Source of the DNA: Kluyvera cryocrescens NBRC 102467
Lineage (GTDB): Bacteria; Pseudomonadota; Gammaproteobacteria; Enterobacterales; Enterobacteriaceae
Assembly (NCBI RefSeq): GCF_001571285.1
Contig: NZ_BCTM01000021.1
Location: 1 to 64,000, forward strand
Reading direction: 5' to 3'
Length of the DNA stretch: 64,000 nt
The translations under genes were made by a program, and so were the position numbers. Positions within the stretch are counted from its first letter, which is position 1, and each line of letters starts with the position of its first letter. Of this stretch, positions 1 through 10,375 are shown in pieces. A model generated the notes under the pieces. That model had not been told where the DNA came from. It searched no databases and saw only the letters and a list, made by a program, of their open reading frames with translations.

Positions 1-2701
1 GCAGCAGCCTGCCTACGAGCAGCCGCAGTACACACAGCCGCAGCAGCCTGCCTACGAGCAGCCGCAGTACGCACAGCCACAGCAGCCTGTCTACGAGCAG
101 CCGCAGTACGCGCCACCTGAACCGCCAGTCAATCAACAACCCTACGCGTCTGAGGAATCCGTTGCGCCGGTGGTTGATCCAGAACCGGCGGTTGAAGAAG
201 AGGTTAAGCCCGCCCATCGCCCGCCACTCTACTATTTCGAAGAGGTAGAGGAGAAACGTGCGCGTGAGCGTGAGCAGTTGGAGGCGTGGTATCAGCCGAT
301 TCCAGAACCTTTAGCGCCGGTTGAGCAACGCGGTGTATTCCCGTCCACGACAGCATCGGTGCCGGTACCGGAGCCAACGGCTGCTGTTGCGCCGGTGGCT
401 GCTAGCGTCCGCCATGCCTCCGTTGCAGCGGGTACCGCAGCTGCCGCGGCGGCGCCATTGTTCAGCCCAGCAGAAGGGCCGCGTCCGCAGGTGAAAGAGG
501 GGATTGGTCCCAAGCTGCCGCCACCAAATCGCGTTCGCGTACCGACGCGTCGTGAGCTGGCGTCATACGGGATTAAATTGCCATCGCAGCGCATGGCGGA
601 AGAGCGTGCGGCGCGAGAAGCTGAGAATTATCAACATGAAACTGATGAGAGCCTGACGGAAGATGAAGCCGAGGCAATACATCAGGATGCGCTGGCGCGC
701 CAATTTGCCGCTTCTCAGCAGAGTCGTTACGGTGAAACGGCTGGCGAGAATGGTTACGCTGTTGACGAGGATGATGCGGATACCGCAGCCGAAGCCGAAT
801 TGGCCCGTCAGTTTGCCGCCTCACAGCAAACCCGTTATTCCAGCGAGCAGCCACAGGGAGCGCGTCCGTTCTCGGCTGAGGATTATGAATTCTCACCGAT
901 GAAAACGCTGGTGGATGACACACCAAAAGCGCCGCTGTTTACGCCGAGCGTGATGCCGGAGCCGACGCCGCCGCAGTATCAGCAGCAGCCGCCACAGCAT
1001 GCCCAGAGCTACCAACAGCCGCAGCAGTATGCGCAACCGCAAGCGCTGGCCACGCCGCCTGTACAGCCGCATTCACAGTACGCGCAGCCGCAGCCAGCTA
1101 CGCCGCCTGTACAGCCACAGTCACAGTATGCACAGCCGCAGCCGGCGACTCCGCCTCAGGAGAGTCTGATCCATCCGCTGCTGATGCGTAACGGTGACGA
1201 TCGCCCGCTGCAGAAGCCAACAACGCCGCTGCCATCACTCGATCTCTTAACGCCGCCGCCAACGGAAGTGGAACCGGTCGACACCTTTGCGCTGGAGCAA
1301 ATGGCGCGCCTGGTGGAAACTCGCCTTGCGGACTATCGCATTAAGGCCGATGTGGTGAACTACTCTCCGGGCCCGGTTATTACCCGTTTTGAGTTGAACC
1401 TGGCGCCGGGCGTGAAGGCTGCGCGAATTTCTAACCTGTCGCGTGACCTGGCGCGTTCACTTTCAACCGTTGCGGTACGCGTGGTTGAAGTCATTCCGGG
1501 CAAGCCATACGTTGGTTTGGAATTGCCGAACAAAAAACGCCAAACCGTCTACCTGCGTGAAGTGCTGGATTGTGACAAATTCCGCGATAATCCATCGCCA
1601 TTGACCGTGGTGTTGGGAAAAGACATCGCCGGTGAACCGGTTGTTGCCGATCTGGCGAAGATGCCGCACCTGCTGGTCGCAGGTACTACCGGTTCAGGTA
1701 AATCTGTTGGTGTGAATGCCATGATCCTCAGCATGCTGTATAAAGCGCAGCCTGAAGATGTGCGTTTCATCATGATTGACCCGAAAATGCTGGAGCTGTC
1801 GGTCTACGAAGGCATTCCGCACCTGCTGACGGAAGTGGTTACCGACATGAAGGATGCCGCTAACGCCCTGCGCTGGAGCGTGAATGAGATGGAGCGTCGC
1901 TATAAGCTGATGTCCGCTTTGGGCGTGCGTAATCTTGCCGGTTATAACGATAAAATTGCCGAAGCGGCCCGGATGGGGCGTCCGATTCCGGACCCATACT
2001 GGAAGCCTGGCGACAGCATGGATGCCACGCATCCGGTGTTGGAAAAACTGCCGTATATCGTCGTGCTGGTTGATGAATTTGCCGATCTGATGATGACCGT
2101 CGGTAAAAAAGTTGAAGAATTGATTGCGCGACTGGCGCAGAAAGCGCGTGCCGCGGGGATCCACCTGGTGCTGGCAACTCAGCGTCCGTCAGTGGATGTG
2201 ATTACCGGTCTGATTAAGGCCAATATCCCGACGCGTATTGCCTTTACGGTTTCCAGTAAAATTGACTCCCGCACTATCCTCGATCAGGGCGGCGCTGAGT
2301 CGTTACTGGGCATGGGTGACATGCTCTATGCTGGCCCGAACTCTAATAACCCGGTGCGTGTTCACGGCGCGTTCGTTCGCGATCAGGAAGTGCACGCGGT
2401 GGTTCAGGACTGGAAGGCTCGTGGGCGTCCGCAGTATGTCGATGGCATCACCTCCGACACGGAAAGCGAAGGCGGCGGCGGTGGTTTTGACGGCGGCGAA
2501 GAGCTGGATCCATTATTCGATCAAGCGGTGAATTTTGTTACCCAGAAGCGCAAAGCGTCAATTTCCGGCGTTCAGCGTCAGTTCCGAATCGGCTATAACC
2601 GTGCGGCGCGTATCATTGAACAGATGGAAGCGCAGGGCATCGTGAGTGAGCAGGGCCACAACGGCAACCGCGAGGTGCTGGCACCACCGCCATTCGATTG
2701 A
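1..2701 (+). CDS. ftsK: DNA translocase FtsK, C-terminal part (5' end outside window)
   Basis: FtsK is a septum-anchored hexameric DNA pump that moves the chromosome termini apart and activates XerCD at dif. The frame is open from base 2, so the N-terminal membrane domain and part of the linker lie outside the window; about 899 codons remain. The visible linker is rich in Pro, Gln and Ala. It carries three 39-base repeats at 2-118 and two 48-base repeats at 1061-1156. The motor domain follows, with Walker [10 protein letters not shown] (about 1678-1705) and Walker [10 protein letters not shown]. The C-terminal gamma winged helix, which reads KOPS in known FtsKs, includes [20 protein letters not shown]. 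The protein ends in [11 protein letters not shown], as in E. coli. lolA follows after about 120 bases. The identification is certain; the start is not visible. Confidence 0.97.
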   Translation, partial: QQPAYEQPQYTQPQQPAYEQPQYAQPQQPVYEQPQYAPPEPPVNQQPYASEESVAPVVDPEPAVEEEVKPAHRPPLYYFEEVEEKRAREREQLEAWYQPIPEPLAPVEQRGVFPSTTASVPVPEPTAAVAPVAASVRHASVAAGTAAAAAAPLFSPAEGPRPQVKEGIGPKLPPPNRVRVPTRRELASYGIKLPSQRMAEERAAREAENYQHETDESLTEDEAEAIHQDALARQFAASQQSRYGETAGENGYAVDEDDADTAAEAELARQFAASQQTRYSSEQPQGARPFSAEDYEFSPMKTLVDDTPKAPLFTPSVMPEPTPPQYQQQPPQHAQSYQQPQQYAQPQALATPPVQPHSQYAQPQPATPPVQPQSQYAQPQPATPPQESLIHPLLMRNGDDRPLQKPTTPLPSLDLLTPPPTEVEPVDTFALEQMARLVETRLADYRIKADVVNYSPGPVITRFELNLAPGVKAARISNLSRDLARSLSTVAVRVVEVIPGKPYVGLELPNKKRQTVYLREVLDCDKFRDNPSPLTVVLGKDIAGEPVVADLAKMPHLLVAGTTGSGKSVGVNAMILSMLYKAQPEDVRFIMIDPKMLELSVYEGIPHLLTEVVTDMKDAANALRWSVNEMERRYKLMSALGVRNLAGYNDKIAEAARMGRPIPDPYWKPGDSMDATHPVLEKLPYIVVLVDEFADLMMTVGKKVEELIARLAQKARAAGIHLVLATQRPSVDVITGLIKANIPTRIAFTVSSKIDSRTILDQGGAESLLGMGDMLYAGPNSNNPVRVHGAFVRDQEVHAVVQDWKARGRPQYVDGITSDTESEGGGGGFDGGEELDPLFDQAVNFVTQKRKASISGVQRQFRIGYNRAARIIEQMEAQGIVSEQGHNGNREVLAPPPFD
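2..118 (+). repeat. Three in-frame 39-base repeats in the FtsK linker
   Basis: Three successive 39-base units (2-40, 41-79, 80-118) encode QQPxYEQPQYxxP. Units 1 and 2 differ at only two bases; unit 3 differs a little more. They lie in the disordered linker of ftsK and may continue upstream of the window. Confidence 0.9.
1061..1156 (+). repeat. Two in-frame 48-base repeats in the FtsK linker
   Basis: The units 1061-1108 and 1109-1156 each encode [16 protein letters not shown]. A shorter related stretch ([13 protein letters not shown]) precedes them. They are low-complexity linker sequence just before the FtsK motor domain. Confidence 0.85.
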
Positions 2702-2823
2702 TTGCAAAGATGGGTAAATAAGTCAAAATTAAGCATTTTCTTCTGTCACCGCGCGATATGGCGTCATAGAGTGGGTGGCAGAGGCTCTCCTGGCGGGAGC
2801 ATGAGGCTATTTAAGGATTAACA

Positions 2824-3435
2824 ATGAAAAAGTTCGCGATCACGTGTGCATTACTTTCCAGTTTTGTTGTTAGCAGCGTTTGGGCTGATGCCGCCGGTGA
2901 CCTGAAATCTCGTCTGGATAAAGTGAGCAGCTTCCACGCGAGTTTTACCCAAAAAGTGACTGATGGCAGCGGTAATGCGGTTCAGGACGGTCAAGGTGAC
3001 CTGTGGGTGAAGCGCCCGAATCTGTTTAACTGGCACATGACTCAGCCGGATGAAAGTGTTCTGGTTTCTGATGGTAAAACGCTGTGGTTCTACAACCCAT
3101 TCGTTGAACAGGCAACGGCCACCTGGCTGAAAGACGCTACGGGCAATACGCCGTTTATGCTGATTGCGCGTAACCAAGCCAGCGACTGGCAGCAGTACAA
3201 TATTCAGCAAACCGGTGATGATTTCGTTCTGACCCCGCGCGGCAACAATGGCAATCTGAAGAAATTCACCATTAACGTCGGCCGTGACGGCACCATCCAT
3301 CAGTTCAGCGCCATTGAGCAGGACGATCAGCGCAGCAGCTATCAGCTGAAAACGCAGCAGAATGGCGCCGTGGATGCATCTAAATTCACCTTTACACCGC
3401 CGCAGGGCGTGACGGTGGACGACCAGCGTAAGTAA
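2824..3435 (+). CDS. lolA: Outer-membrane lipoprotein carrier protein LolA
   Basis: LolA is the periplasmic chaperone that takes lipoproteins released by LolCDE and passes them to LolB at the outer membrane. The 203-residue product matches the usual length. A Sec signal peptide ([21 protein letters not shown]) precedes mature [20 protein letters not shown]. The rest follows the LolA pattern, with the [11 protein letters not shown] and [14 protein letters not shown] segments near the middle and FTFTPPQGV at the C terminus. The start is an ATG preceded by AAGGAT. rarA starts nine bases after the stop, so the two are probably co-transcribed. Very confident. Confidence 0.98.
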   Translation: MKKFAITCALLSSFVVSSVWADAAGDLKSRLDKVSSFHASFTQKVTDGSGNAVQDGQGDLWVKRPNLFNWHMTQPDESVLVSDGKTLWFYNPFVEQATATWLKDATGNTPFMLIARNQASDWQQYNIQQTGDDFVLTPRGNNGNLKKFTINVGRDGTIHQFSAIEQDDQRSSYQLKTQQNGAVDASKFTFTPPQGVTVDDQRK

Positions 3436-3444
3436 GAGGCATGC

Positions 3445-4788
3445 GTGGGCAATCTGTCGCTCGATTTTTCCGATAATACTTTCCAACCTCTGGCCGCGCG
3501 TATGCGGCCAGAAAATTTAGCGCAGTACATCGGTCAGCAGCATCTGCTGGCTGTCGGCAAACCGTTGCCACGGGCCATTGAAGCAGGCCATCTGCATTCG
3601 ATGATTCTGTGGGGACCGCCGGGAACCGGTAAAACAACGCTGGCGGAAGTGATTGGCCGCTATGCGAACGCTGACGTGGAACGCATCTCCGCGGTGACCT
3701 CCGGAGTGAAAGAGATCCGCGAGGCGATTGAACGTGCGCGGCAAAATCGCAATGCCGGACGGCGCACTATCCTGTTCGTTGATGAAGTCCATCGCTTTAA
3801 TAAAAGCCAGCAGGATGCGTTTCTACCGCATATTGAAGATGGCACCATCACCTTCATTGGCGCGACCACGGAAAACCCTTCTTTTGAATTGAACTCGGCG
3901 CTCCTCTCCCGTGCACGCGTTTACCTGCTGAAATCATTGACCACCGAAGATATAGAGCACGTCCTCACGCAGGCGATGGAAGATAAAGAACGTGGCTATG
4001 GCGGGCAGGATATCGTTCTGCCGGAAGAAACGCGTCGCGCGATCGCTGAGTTGGTGAACGGTGATGCCAGACGAGCGCTCAATACGCTGGAAATGATGGC
4101 CGATATGGCCGAACTCGATGCCGCTGGCAAACGCGTGCTACAGCCGCAGTTGCTGACGGAAATTGCCGGGGAGCGCAGTGCGCGTTTCGATAATAAAGGC
4201 GATCGTTTCTACGATCTGATTTCGGCACTGCATAAATCCGTGCGCGGCAGTGCGCCTGACGCCGCCCTCTATTGGTATGCGCGGATCATTACCGCCGGTG
4301 GCGATCCGCTATACGTGGCGCGCCGCTGCTTGGCCATTGCTTCTGAAGATGTGGGGAATGCCGATCCGCGGGCAATGCAGGTGGCGCTTTCTGCTTGGGA
4401 CTGCTTTACCCGCGTCGGCCCTGCAGAAGGGGAACGGGCTATCGCCCAGGCGATTGTCTACCTTGCCTGTGCGCCGAAAAGTAATGCGGTTTATACCGCG
4501 TTTAAAGCAGCAATGGCCGATGCCCGAGAGCGTCCGGATTATGATGTTCCGGAACATCTGCGCAACGCGCCGACCAAATTGATGAAAGAGATGGGCTATG
4601 GGCAGGAGTATCGCTATGCCCACGATGAACCTAACGCCTACGCAGCAGGTGAAGAGTATTTCCCCAGCGAAATGGCGCAAACTCGCTACTATCGACCAAC
4701 GAATCGGGGTCTTGAAGGCAAGATTGGCGAAAAGCTCGCCTGGCTCGCTGAACAGGATCAAAATAGCCGCACAAAACGCTACCGCTAG
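3445..4788 (+). CDS. rarA: Replication-associated recombination protein A (AAA+ ATPase)
   Basis: RarA (MgsA) is an AAA+ ATPase of the clamp-loader/WRNIP1 family that acts at stalled replication forks and binds SSB. The product has 447 residues. Walker A is GPPGTGKTT (residues 57-65) and Walker B is ILFVDEVH, with the catalytic Asp-Glu at about 113-114. Sensor 1 is [10 protein letters not shown]. The C-terminal tetramerisation region contains [12 protein letters not shown] chose the GTG at 3445 because its product [20 protein letters not shown] aligns with the family N terminus; AAGAGG lies just upstream. The gene sits directly behind lolA and before serS, as in E. coli. Confidence 0.97.
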   Translation: MGNLSLDFSDNTFQPLAARMRPENLAQYIGQQHLLAVGKPLPRAIEAGHLHSMILWGPPGTGKTTLAEVIGRYANADVERISAVTSGVKEIREAIERARQNRNAGRRTILFVDEVHRFNKSQQDAFLPHIEDGTITFIGATTENPSFELNSALLSRARVYLLKSLTTEDIEHVLTQAMEDKERGYGGQDIVLPEETRRAIAELVNGDARRALNTLEMMADMAELDAAGKRVLQPQLLTEIAGERSARFDNKGDRFYDLISALHKSVRGSAPDAALYWYARIITAGGDPLYVARRCLAIASEDVGNADPRAMQVALSAWDCFTRVGPAEGERAIAQAIVYLACAPKSNAVYTAFKAAMADARERPDYDVPEHLRNAPTKLMKEMGYGQEYRYAHDEPNAYAAGEEYFPSEMAQTRYYRPTNRGLEGKIGEKLAWLAEQDQNSRTKRYR

Positions 4789-4805
4789 CGCAGGCGTTGC
4801 GGTAA

Positions 4806-6173
<1,368 letters not shown>

Positions 6174-6187
6174 TCCACGCCATGTCG

Positions 6188-6214
6188 AAAAAAGCGCCGT
6201 AAGGCGCTTTTTTT
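6188..6214 (+). terminator. Rho-independent terminator after serS
   Basis: AAAAAAGCGCC, a GTAA loop, then GGCGCTTTTTTT. It is a classic stem with a T run, 15 bases after the serS stop. Confidence 0.93.
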
Positions 6215-6224
6215 ATGTCTGACA

Positions 6225-6265
6225 TTGATACCGAACAATACCTCTCCTGGTAGAACGTTTAATAC
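6225..6265 (+). promoter_or_regulatory. FNR-dependent dmsA promoter: FNR box and -10
   Basis: TTGATACCGAACAA (6225-6238) matches the FNR consensus TTGAT-N4-ATCAA at 9 of 10 positions and is the arrangement known from E. coli dmsA. A -10-like TAATAC lies at about 6260-6265. That would put the FNR box near -41.5 of a start at about 6273, the class II activator position. Anaerobic activation of the first dms operon is therefore expected. The promoter start is inferred. Confidence 0.8.
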
Positions 6266-6372
6266 TCCCTCCTAAGTACTACCAGCATATAAAACTACAA
6301 TAACAGAATTTCGCTATATAAATAACTATATAGCGATTAATGTTTTCAATGTCAGCAACGAAGTGAGTATCC

Positions 6373-8817
6373 ATGAAAACTGAAACCCCCGATGCTTTAC
6401 TGGCAGCCGAGGTCAGCCGCCGTGGTTTGATGAAAACTACGGCAATAGGCGGACTGGCGATGGCCAGCAGCGCGTTAACGCTTCCGTTCAGCCGTATTGT
6501 CAGTGCTGCTGATGCGATTGCCCCAGCGACGGCTGCGGAACGTATCACCTGGAGCGCCTGTACGGTGAACTGCGGCAGCCGCTGTCCGCTACGCATGCAT
6601 GTTGTCGACGGCGAGATTAAATACGTTGAGACCGACAATACCGGCGATGATGACTACGAGGGTCTCCATCAGGTTCGCGCCTGTCTGCGTGGCCGTTCAA
6701 TGCGCCGTCGTGTCTACAACCCAGACCGTCTGAAGTATCCAATGAAGCGCGTGGGTAAGCGTGGGGAAGGTAAGTTCGAGCGCATCAGCTGGGACGAAGC
6801 GTTTGACCTGATTACCGATAATATGAAGCGCTTAATCAAAGACTACGGTAACGAGTCCATCTATCTCAACTACGGTACCGGTACGCTGGGTGGGACGATG
6901 ACGCGCTCCTGGCCACCGGGAAGCACGCTGATTGCCCGCTTAATGAACTGCTGCGGTGGCTATCTTAACCACTATGGTGACTACTCCTCGGCGCAAATTG
7001 CCGCCGGTTTGAACTACACCTACGGTGGTTGGGCCGACGGGAACAGCCCGTCTGATATCGAAAACAGCAAGCTGGTTGTCCTTTTCGGTAATAACCCTGG
7101 CGAAACGCGCATGAGCGGCGGTGGGGTGACTTACTATCTGGAACAGGCGCGGCAGAAATCGAACGCGCGCATGATCATTGTCGATCCACGCTATACCGAT
7201 ACCGGTGCGGGCCGTGAAGATGAGTGGATCCCGATTCGTCCGGGTACCGATGCTGCGCTAGTCTCCGCGCTGGCGTGGGTGATGATCACGGAAAACATGG
7301 TCGATCAGCCGTTCCTCGACAAATACTGCGTCGGCTACGACGAGAAGACTCTGCCTGCAGGTGCGCCGGCTAATGGTCACTACAAAGCCTATATCCTGGG
7401 GCAGGGCAGCGATGCAACGGCGAAAACGCCGGAGTGGGCATCGACCATCACCGGTATCCCGGTTGAGCGTATTGTGAAGCTGGCTCGCGAAATTGGCAGC
7501 GCTAAACCGGCCTATATCTCCCAAGGCTGGGGCCCGCAGCGCCACGCCAATGGTGAAATTGCGACCCGCGCGATCTCGATGCTGTCAATTCTGACCGGCA
7601 ACGTCGGGATTCATGGCGGTAACAGCGGCGCACGTGAAGGTTCTTATGAAGTGCCGTTTGAACGTATGCCGACGCTGGAAAACCCGATTGAAACCAGCAT
7701 CTCCATGTTTATGTGGACCGATGCGATCGTACGTGGCCCGGAAATGACCGCGTTGCGCGATGGCGTCCGCGGGAAAGATAAACTGGACGTACCGATCAAA
7801 ATGATCTGGAACTATGCCGGTAACTGCCTGATCAACCAGCACTCTGAAATTAACCGTACTCACGAAATCCTGCAGGATGATAAGAAGTGCGAAATGATTG
7901 TGGTGATTGACTGCCACATGACGTCCTCGGCGAAGTATGCCGATATTCTGCTGCCGGACTGCACGGCATCCGAGCAGATGGACTTCGCGCTGGATGCTTC
8001 CTGCGGCAACATGTCCTATGTCATCTTTACCGATCAGGTCATCAAACCGCGTTTTGAATGCAAAACGATTTATGACATGACGACGCAGTTGGCGAAACGC
8101 ATGGGCGTGGAACAGAAATTTACCGAAGGGCGGACCCAGGAAGGCTGGATGCGTCACCTGTACGAAATTTCTCGCCAGGCTGTGCCGGAACTGCCAGATT
8201 TCGACACCTTCCGCAAGCAGGGCATCTTCAAACAACGCGATCCGGAAGGGCACCATGTGGCCTACAAAGCGTTCCGTGAAGATCCACAGGCGAATCCGCT
8301 GACGACGCCATCGGGGAAAATCGAGATCTACTCGCAGGAGCTGGCAAAAATCGCCGCGACCTGGGAGCTGGCGGAGGGGGATGTCATCGATCCGTTGCCG
8401 ATCTACACCCCGGGCTTCGAAAACTATAACGATCCGCTTGCCGGGAAATATCCGCTGCAGCTGACCGGTTTCCACTACAAGTCCCGCGTTCACTCAACCT
8501 ATGGCAACGTCGATGTACTGCAGGCGGCCTGTCGTCAGGAGATGTGGATCAACCCGCTGGATGCGAAGAAACGTGGTATTGCCAATGGCGATCGTATTCG
8601 TATCTTCAATGACCGAGGTGAAGTGCATATTGAAGCCAAAGTTACACCGCGCATGATGCCGGGCATCGTCGCGTTGGGTGAGGGGGCCTGGTACAACCCG
8701 GATGCGGGGCGTATCGATCAGGCCGGCTCTATCAACGTGCTGACTACCCAGCGCCCATCGCCACTGGCGAAGGGTAACCCATCGCACACGAATCTCGTCC
8801 AGGTTGAGAAGGTGTAA
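6373..8817 (+). CDS. dmsA: Anaerobic dimethyl sulfoxide reductase catalytic subunit DmsA (copy 1)
   Basis: This is the molybdo-bis-MGD catalytic subunit that reduces DMSO and N-oxides as terminal electron acceptor on the periplasmic side. The product has 814 residues and is very close to E. coli DmsA throughout. The N-terminal twin-arginine signal is SRRGLMK (residues 15-21) with a hydrophobic stretch to about 45. Cys63, Cys67 and Cys71 (CTVNCGSRC) together with the Cys of CLRGRS form the FS0 [4Fe-4S] site. The serine in YGDYSS (Ser205) sits at the known Mo-ligand position. It is the first gene of dmsABC, with dmsB starting 10 bases downstream. The upstream FNR box indicates anaerobic expression. 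Export and cofactor loading normally need the chaperone DmsD, which is not in this window. Confidence 0.97.
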   Translation: MKTETPDALLAAEVSRRGLMKTTAIGGLAMASSALTLPFSRIVSAADAIAPATAAERITWSACTVNCGSRCPLRMHVVDGEIKYVETDNTGDDDYEGLHQVRACLRGRSMRRRVYNPDRLKYPMKRVGKRGEGKFERISWDEAFDLITDNMKRLIKDYGNESIYLNYGTGTLGGTMTRSWPPGSTLIARLMNCCGGYLNHYGDYSSAQIAAGLNYTYGGWADGNSPSDIENSKLVVLFGNNPGETRMSGGGVTYYLEQARQKSNARMIIVDPRYTDTGAGREDEWIPIRPGTDAALVSALAWVMITENMVDQPFLDKYCVGYDEKTLPAGAPANGHYKAYILGQGSDATAKTPEWASTITGIPVERIVKLAREIGSAKPAYISQGWGPQRHANGEIATRAISMLSILTGNVGIHGGNSGAREGSYEVPFERMPTLENPIETSISMFMWTDAIVRGPEMTALRDGVRGKDKLDVPIKMIWNYAGNCLINQHSEINRTHEILQDDKKCEMIVVIDCHMTSSAKYADILLPDCTASEQMDFALDASCGNMSYVIFTDQVIKPRFECKTIYDMTTQLAKRMGVEQKFTEGRTQEGWMRHLYEISRQAVPELPDFDTFRKQGIFKQRDPEGHHVAYKAFREDPQANPLTTPSGKIEIYSQELAKIAATWELAEGDVIDPLPIYTPGFENYNDPLAGKYPLQLTGFHYKSRVHSTYGNVDVLQAACRQEMWINPLDAKKRGIANGDRIRIFNDRGEVHIEAKVTPRMMPGIVALGEGAWYNPDAGRIDQAGSINVLTTQRPSPLAKGNPSHTNLVQVEKV

Positions 8818-8827
8818 GGAGTAACCG

Positions 8828-9445
8828 ATGACCACCCAATATGGCTTTTTTATTGACTCCGCCCGCTGCACCGGTTGTAAAACCTGCGAGCTGGCCTGTA
8901 AAGATTACAAGAACTTAACCCCGGACGTCAGCTTCCGTCGTATTTATGAATACGCCGGCGGCGACTGGCAGGAAGACAACGGCGTCTGGAACCAGAACGT
9001 CTTTGCCTACTACCTGTCGATTGCCTGTAACCACTGCGAAGATCCGGCCTGCACCAAAGTGTGCCCGAGCGGTGCGATGCACAAGCGCGAAGACGGTTTT
9101 GTGGTGGTTGACGAAGATGTCTGCATCGGCTGTCGCTACTGCCACATGGCCTGCCCGTACGGCGCACCGCAGTACAACGCCGCCAAAGGTCACATGACCA
9201 AATGCGACGGCTGTCATGAACGCGTGGCTGACGGCAAAAAGCCGATCTGCGTGGAATCCTGTCCGCTGCGCGCGCTGGATTTTGGCCCGATTGAAGAGCT
9301 GCGCCAGAAGCACGGCCAGCTCGCTGCCGTGGCGCCGCTGCCGTCTGCACACTTCACCAAACCGAGTATCGTGATTAAACCTAACGCCAACGCACGTCCG
9401 TGCGGTGACACAACCGGCTATCTGGCCAACCCGAAGGAGGTGTGA
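8828..9445 (+). CDS. dmsB: DMSO reductase iron-sulfur subunit DmsB (copy 1)
   Basis: DmsB is a ferredoxin-like subunit that carries electrons from the membrane anchor to DmsA through four [4Fe-4S] clusters. The 205-residue product contains the expected cysteine groups: CTGCKTCELAC near the N terminus, CNHCEDPACTKVC, CIGCRYCHMAC, and CDGC with CVESC towards the C terminus. A good ribosome-binding site (AAGGAG) precedes the ATG. dmsC starts one base after its stop. From codon 10 onwards the DNA is about 99% identical to dmsB of the second operon, while the first nine codons differ at several synonymous sites. Confidence 0.97.
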   Translation: MTTQYGFFIDSARCTGCKTCELACKDYKNLTPDVSFRRIYEYAGGDWQEDNGVWNQNVFAYYLSIACNHCEDPACTKVCPSGAMHKREDGFVVVDEDVCIGCRYCHMACPYGAPQYNAAKGHMTKCDGCHERVADGKKPICVESCPLRALDFGPIEELRQKHGQLAAVAPLPSAHFTKPSIVIKPNANARPCGDTTGYLANPKEV

Positions 9446-9446
9446 G

Positions 9447-10310
9447 ATGGGAAGTGGATGGCATGAATGGCCGCTGATGATCTTCACGGTCTTTGGGCAG
9501 TGCGTTGCCGGCGGTTTTATCGTTCTGGCGCTGGCGCTGATGAAAGGTCAGCTGCCGCGTGAGCAACAGCAGCGCGTGGTATTGAGCATGTTTGCGCTGT
9601 GGGTGCTGATGGGGATTGGCTTTATCGCCTCAACGCTGCATCTCGGCTCGCCGATGCGCGCGTTCAACTCGCTGAATCGCGTGGGGGCATCCTCGCTAAG
9701 TAACGAAATCGCTAGCGGCGCGGTCTTCTTTGCCGTAGGCGGCATTGGCTGGCTACTGGCGGTAACCAATAAGCTGTCGTGCGCGCTGCGCAGCGTATGG
9801 CTGGTGGTGACGATGGTGCTGGGCGTGGTGTTCGTGTGGATGATGGTGCGTGTTTACAACACCATCGATACTGTTCCAACCTGGTACCGCATCTGGACGC
9901 CGCTGAGCTTCTTCCTGACGCTGTTTATTGGCGGTCCACTGCTGGGCTACCTGCTGCTGTGCTGGGCGGGCGTGCAGGGCTGGGCGCTGCGTCTGCTGCC
10001 GGCGGTAAGCCTGGCGGCGCTGGCGGTAAGCGTGGTGGTGTCGCTGATGCAGGGCGTCGAGCTGGCGTCGATTCATAGCTCTATCCAGCAGGCTTCGGCG
10101 CTGGTGCCGGAGTACGGTTCGCTGATGGCGTGGCGCATCGGTGCCATCGTGCTGGCGCTGGTGTGCTGGGTAGCCCCACAGCTGAAAGGTTATCAGCCGG
10201 CGCTGCCGCTGCTCAGTCTGGCCTTTGCGCTGGTGCTGGTGGGTGAATTAATCGGTCGAGGCGTGTTTTACGGTCTGCATATGACCGTCGGCATGGCGGT
10301 GGCCAGCTAA
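9447..10310 (+). CDS. dmsC: DMSO reductase membrane anchor DmsC (copy 1)
   Basis: DmsC is an NrfD-family-like integral membrane subunit that oxidises menaquinol and anchors DmsAB. The 287-residue product (start MGSGWHEWPLMIFTVFGQ) matches the family length and has about eight hydrophobic segments. I chose the ATG at 9447 over an in-frame upstream start inside dmsB because its N terminus matches the family and the AAGGAGG at the end of dmsB is well placed. A strong terminator begins a few bases after the stop. Its sequence is about 99% identical to dmsC copy 2; residue 200 is Leu here and Pro there. Confidence 0.96.
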   Translation: MGSGWHEWPLMIFTVFGQCVAGGFIVLALALMKGQLPREQQQRVVLSMFALWVLMGIGFIASTLHLGSPMRAFNSLNRVGASSLSNEIASGAVFFAVGGIGWLLAVTNKLSCALRSVWLVVTMVLGVVFVWMMVRVYNTIDTVPTWYRIWTPLSFFLTLFIGGPLLGYLLLCWAGVQGWALRLLPAVSLAALAVSVVVSLMQGVELASIHSSIQQASALVPEYGSLMAWRIGAIVLALVCWVAPQLKGYQPALPLLSLAFALVLVGELIGRGVFYGLHMTVGMAVAS

Positions 10311-10314
10311 ATTT

Positions 10315-10344
10315 AAAAGCCGGAATGATTTCCGGCTTTTTTTT
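10315..10344 (+). terminator. Rho-independent terminator between the two dms operons
   Basis: AAAAGCCGGAA, a short loop, then TTCCGGC followed by eight T. It ends only 31 bases before the start of the second dmsA, so it separates the two operons transcriptionally unless read through. Confidence 0.93.
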
Positions 10345-10375
10345 ACGTAAAAGCAAGGATGTATGGGGTGGAAAA

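Noticed and set aside
2-118. Regular repeats at the window start considered as a CRISPR-like array
   Set aside because: The units are contiguous with no spacers, are a multiple of three, and are in frame inside ftsK.
10325-10375. An earlier start (ATG at 10325) for the second catalytic subunit
   Set aside because: It lies inside the terminator hairpin of the first operon and adds residues that do not fit a twin-arginine leader. The ATG at 10376 has a ribosome site and a proper signal.
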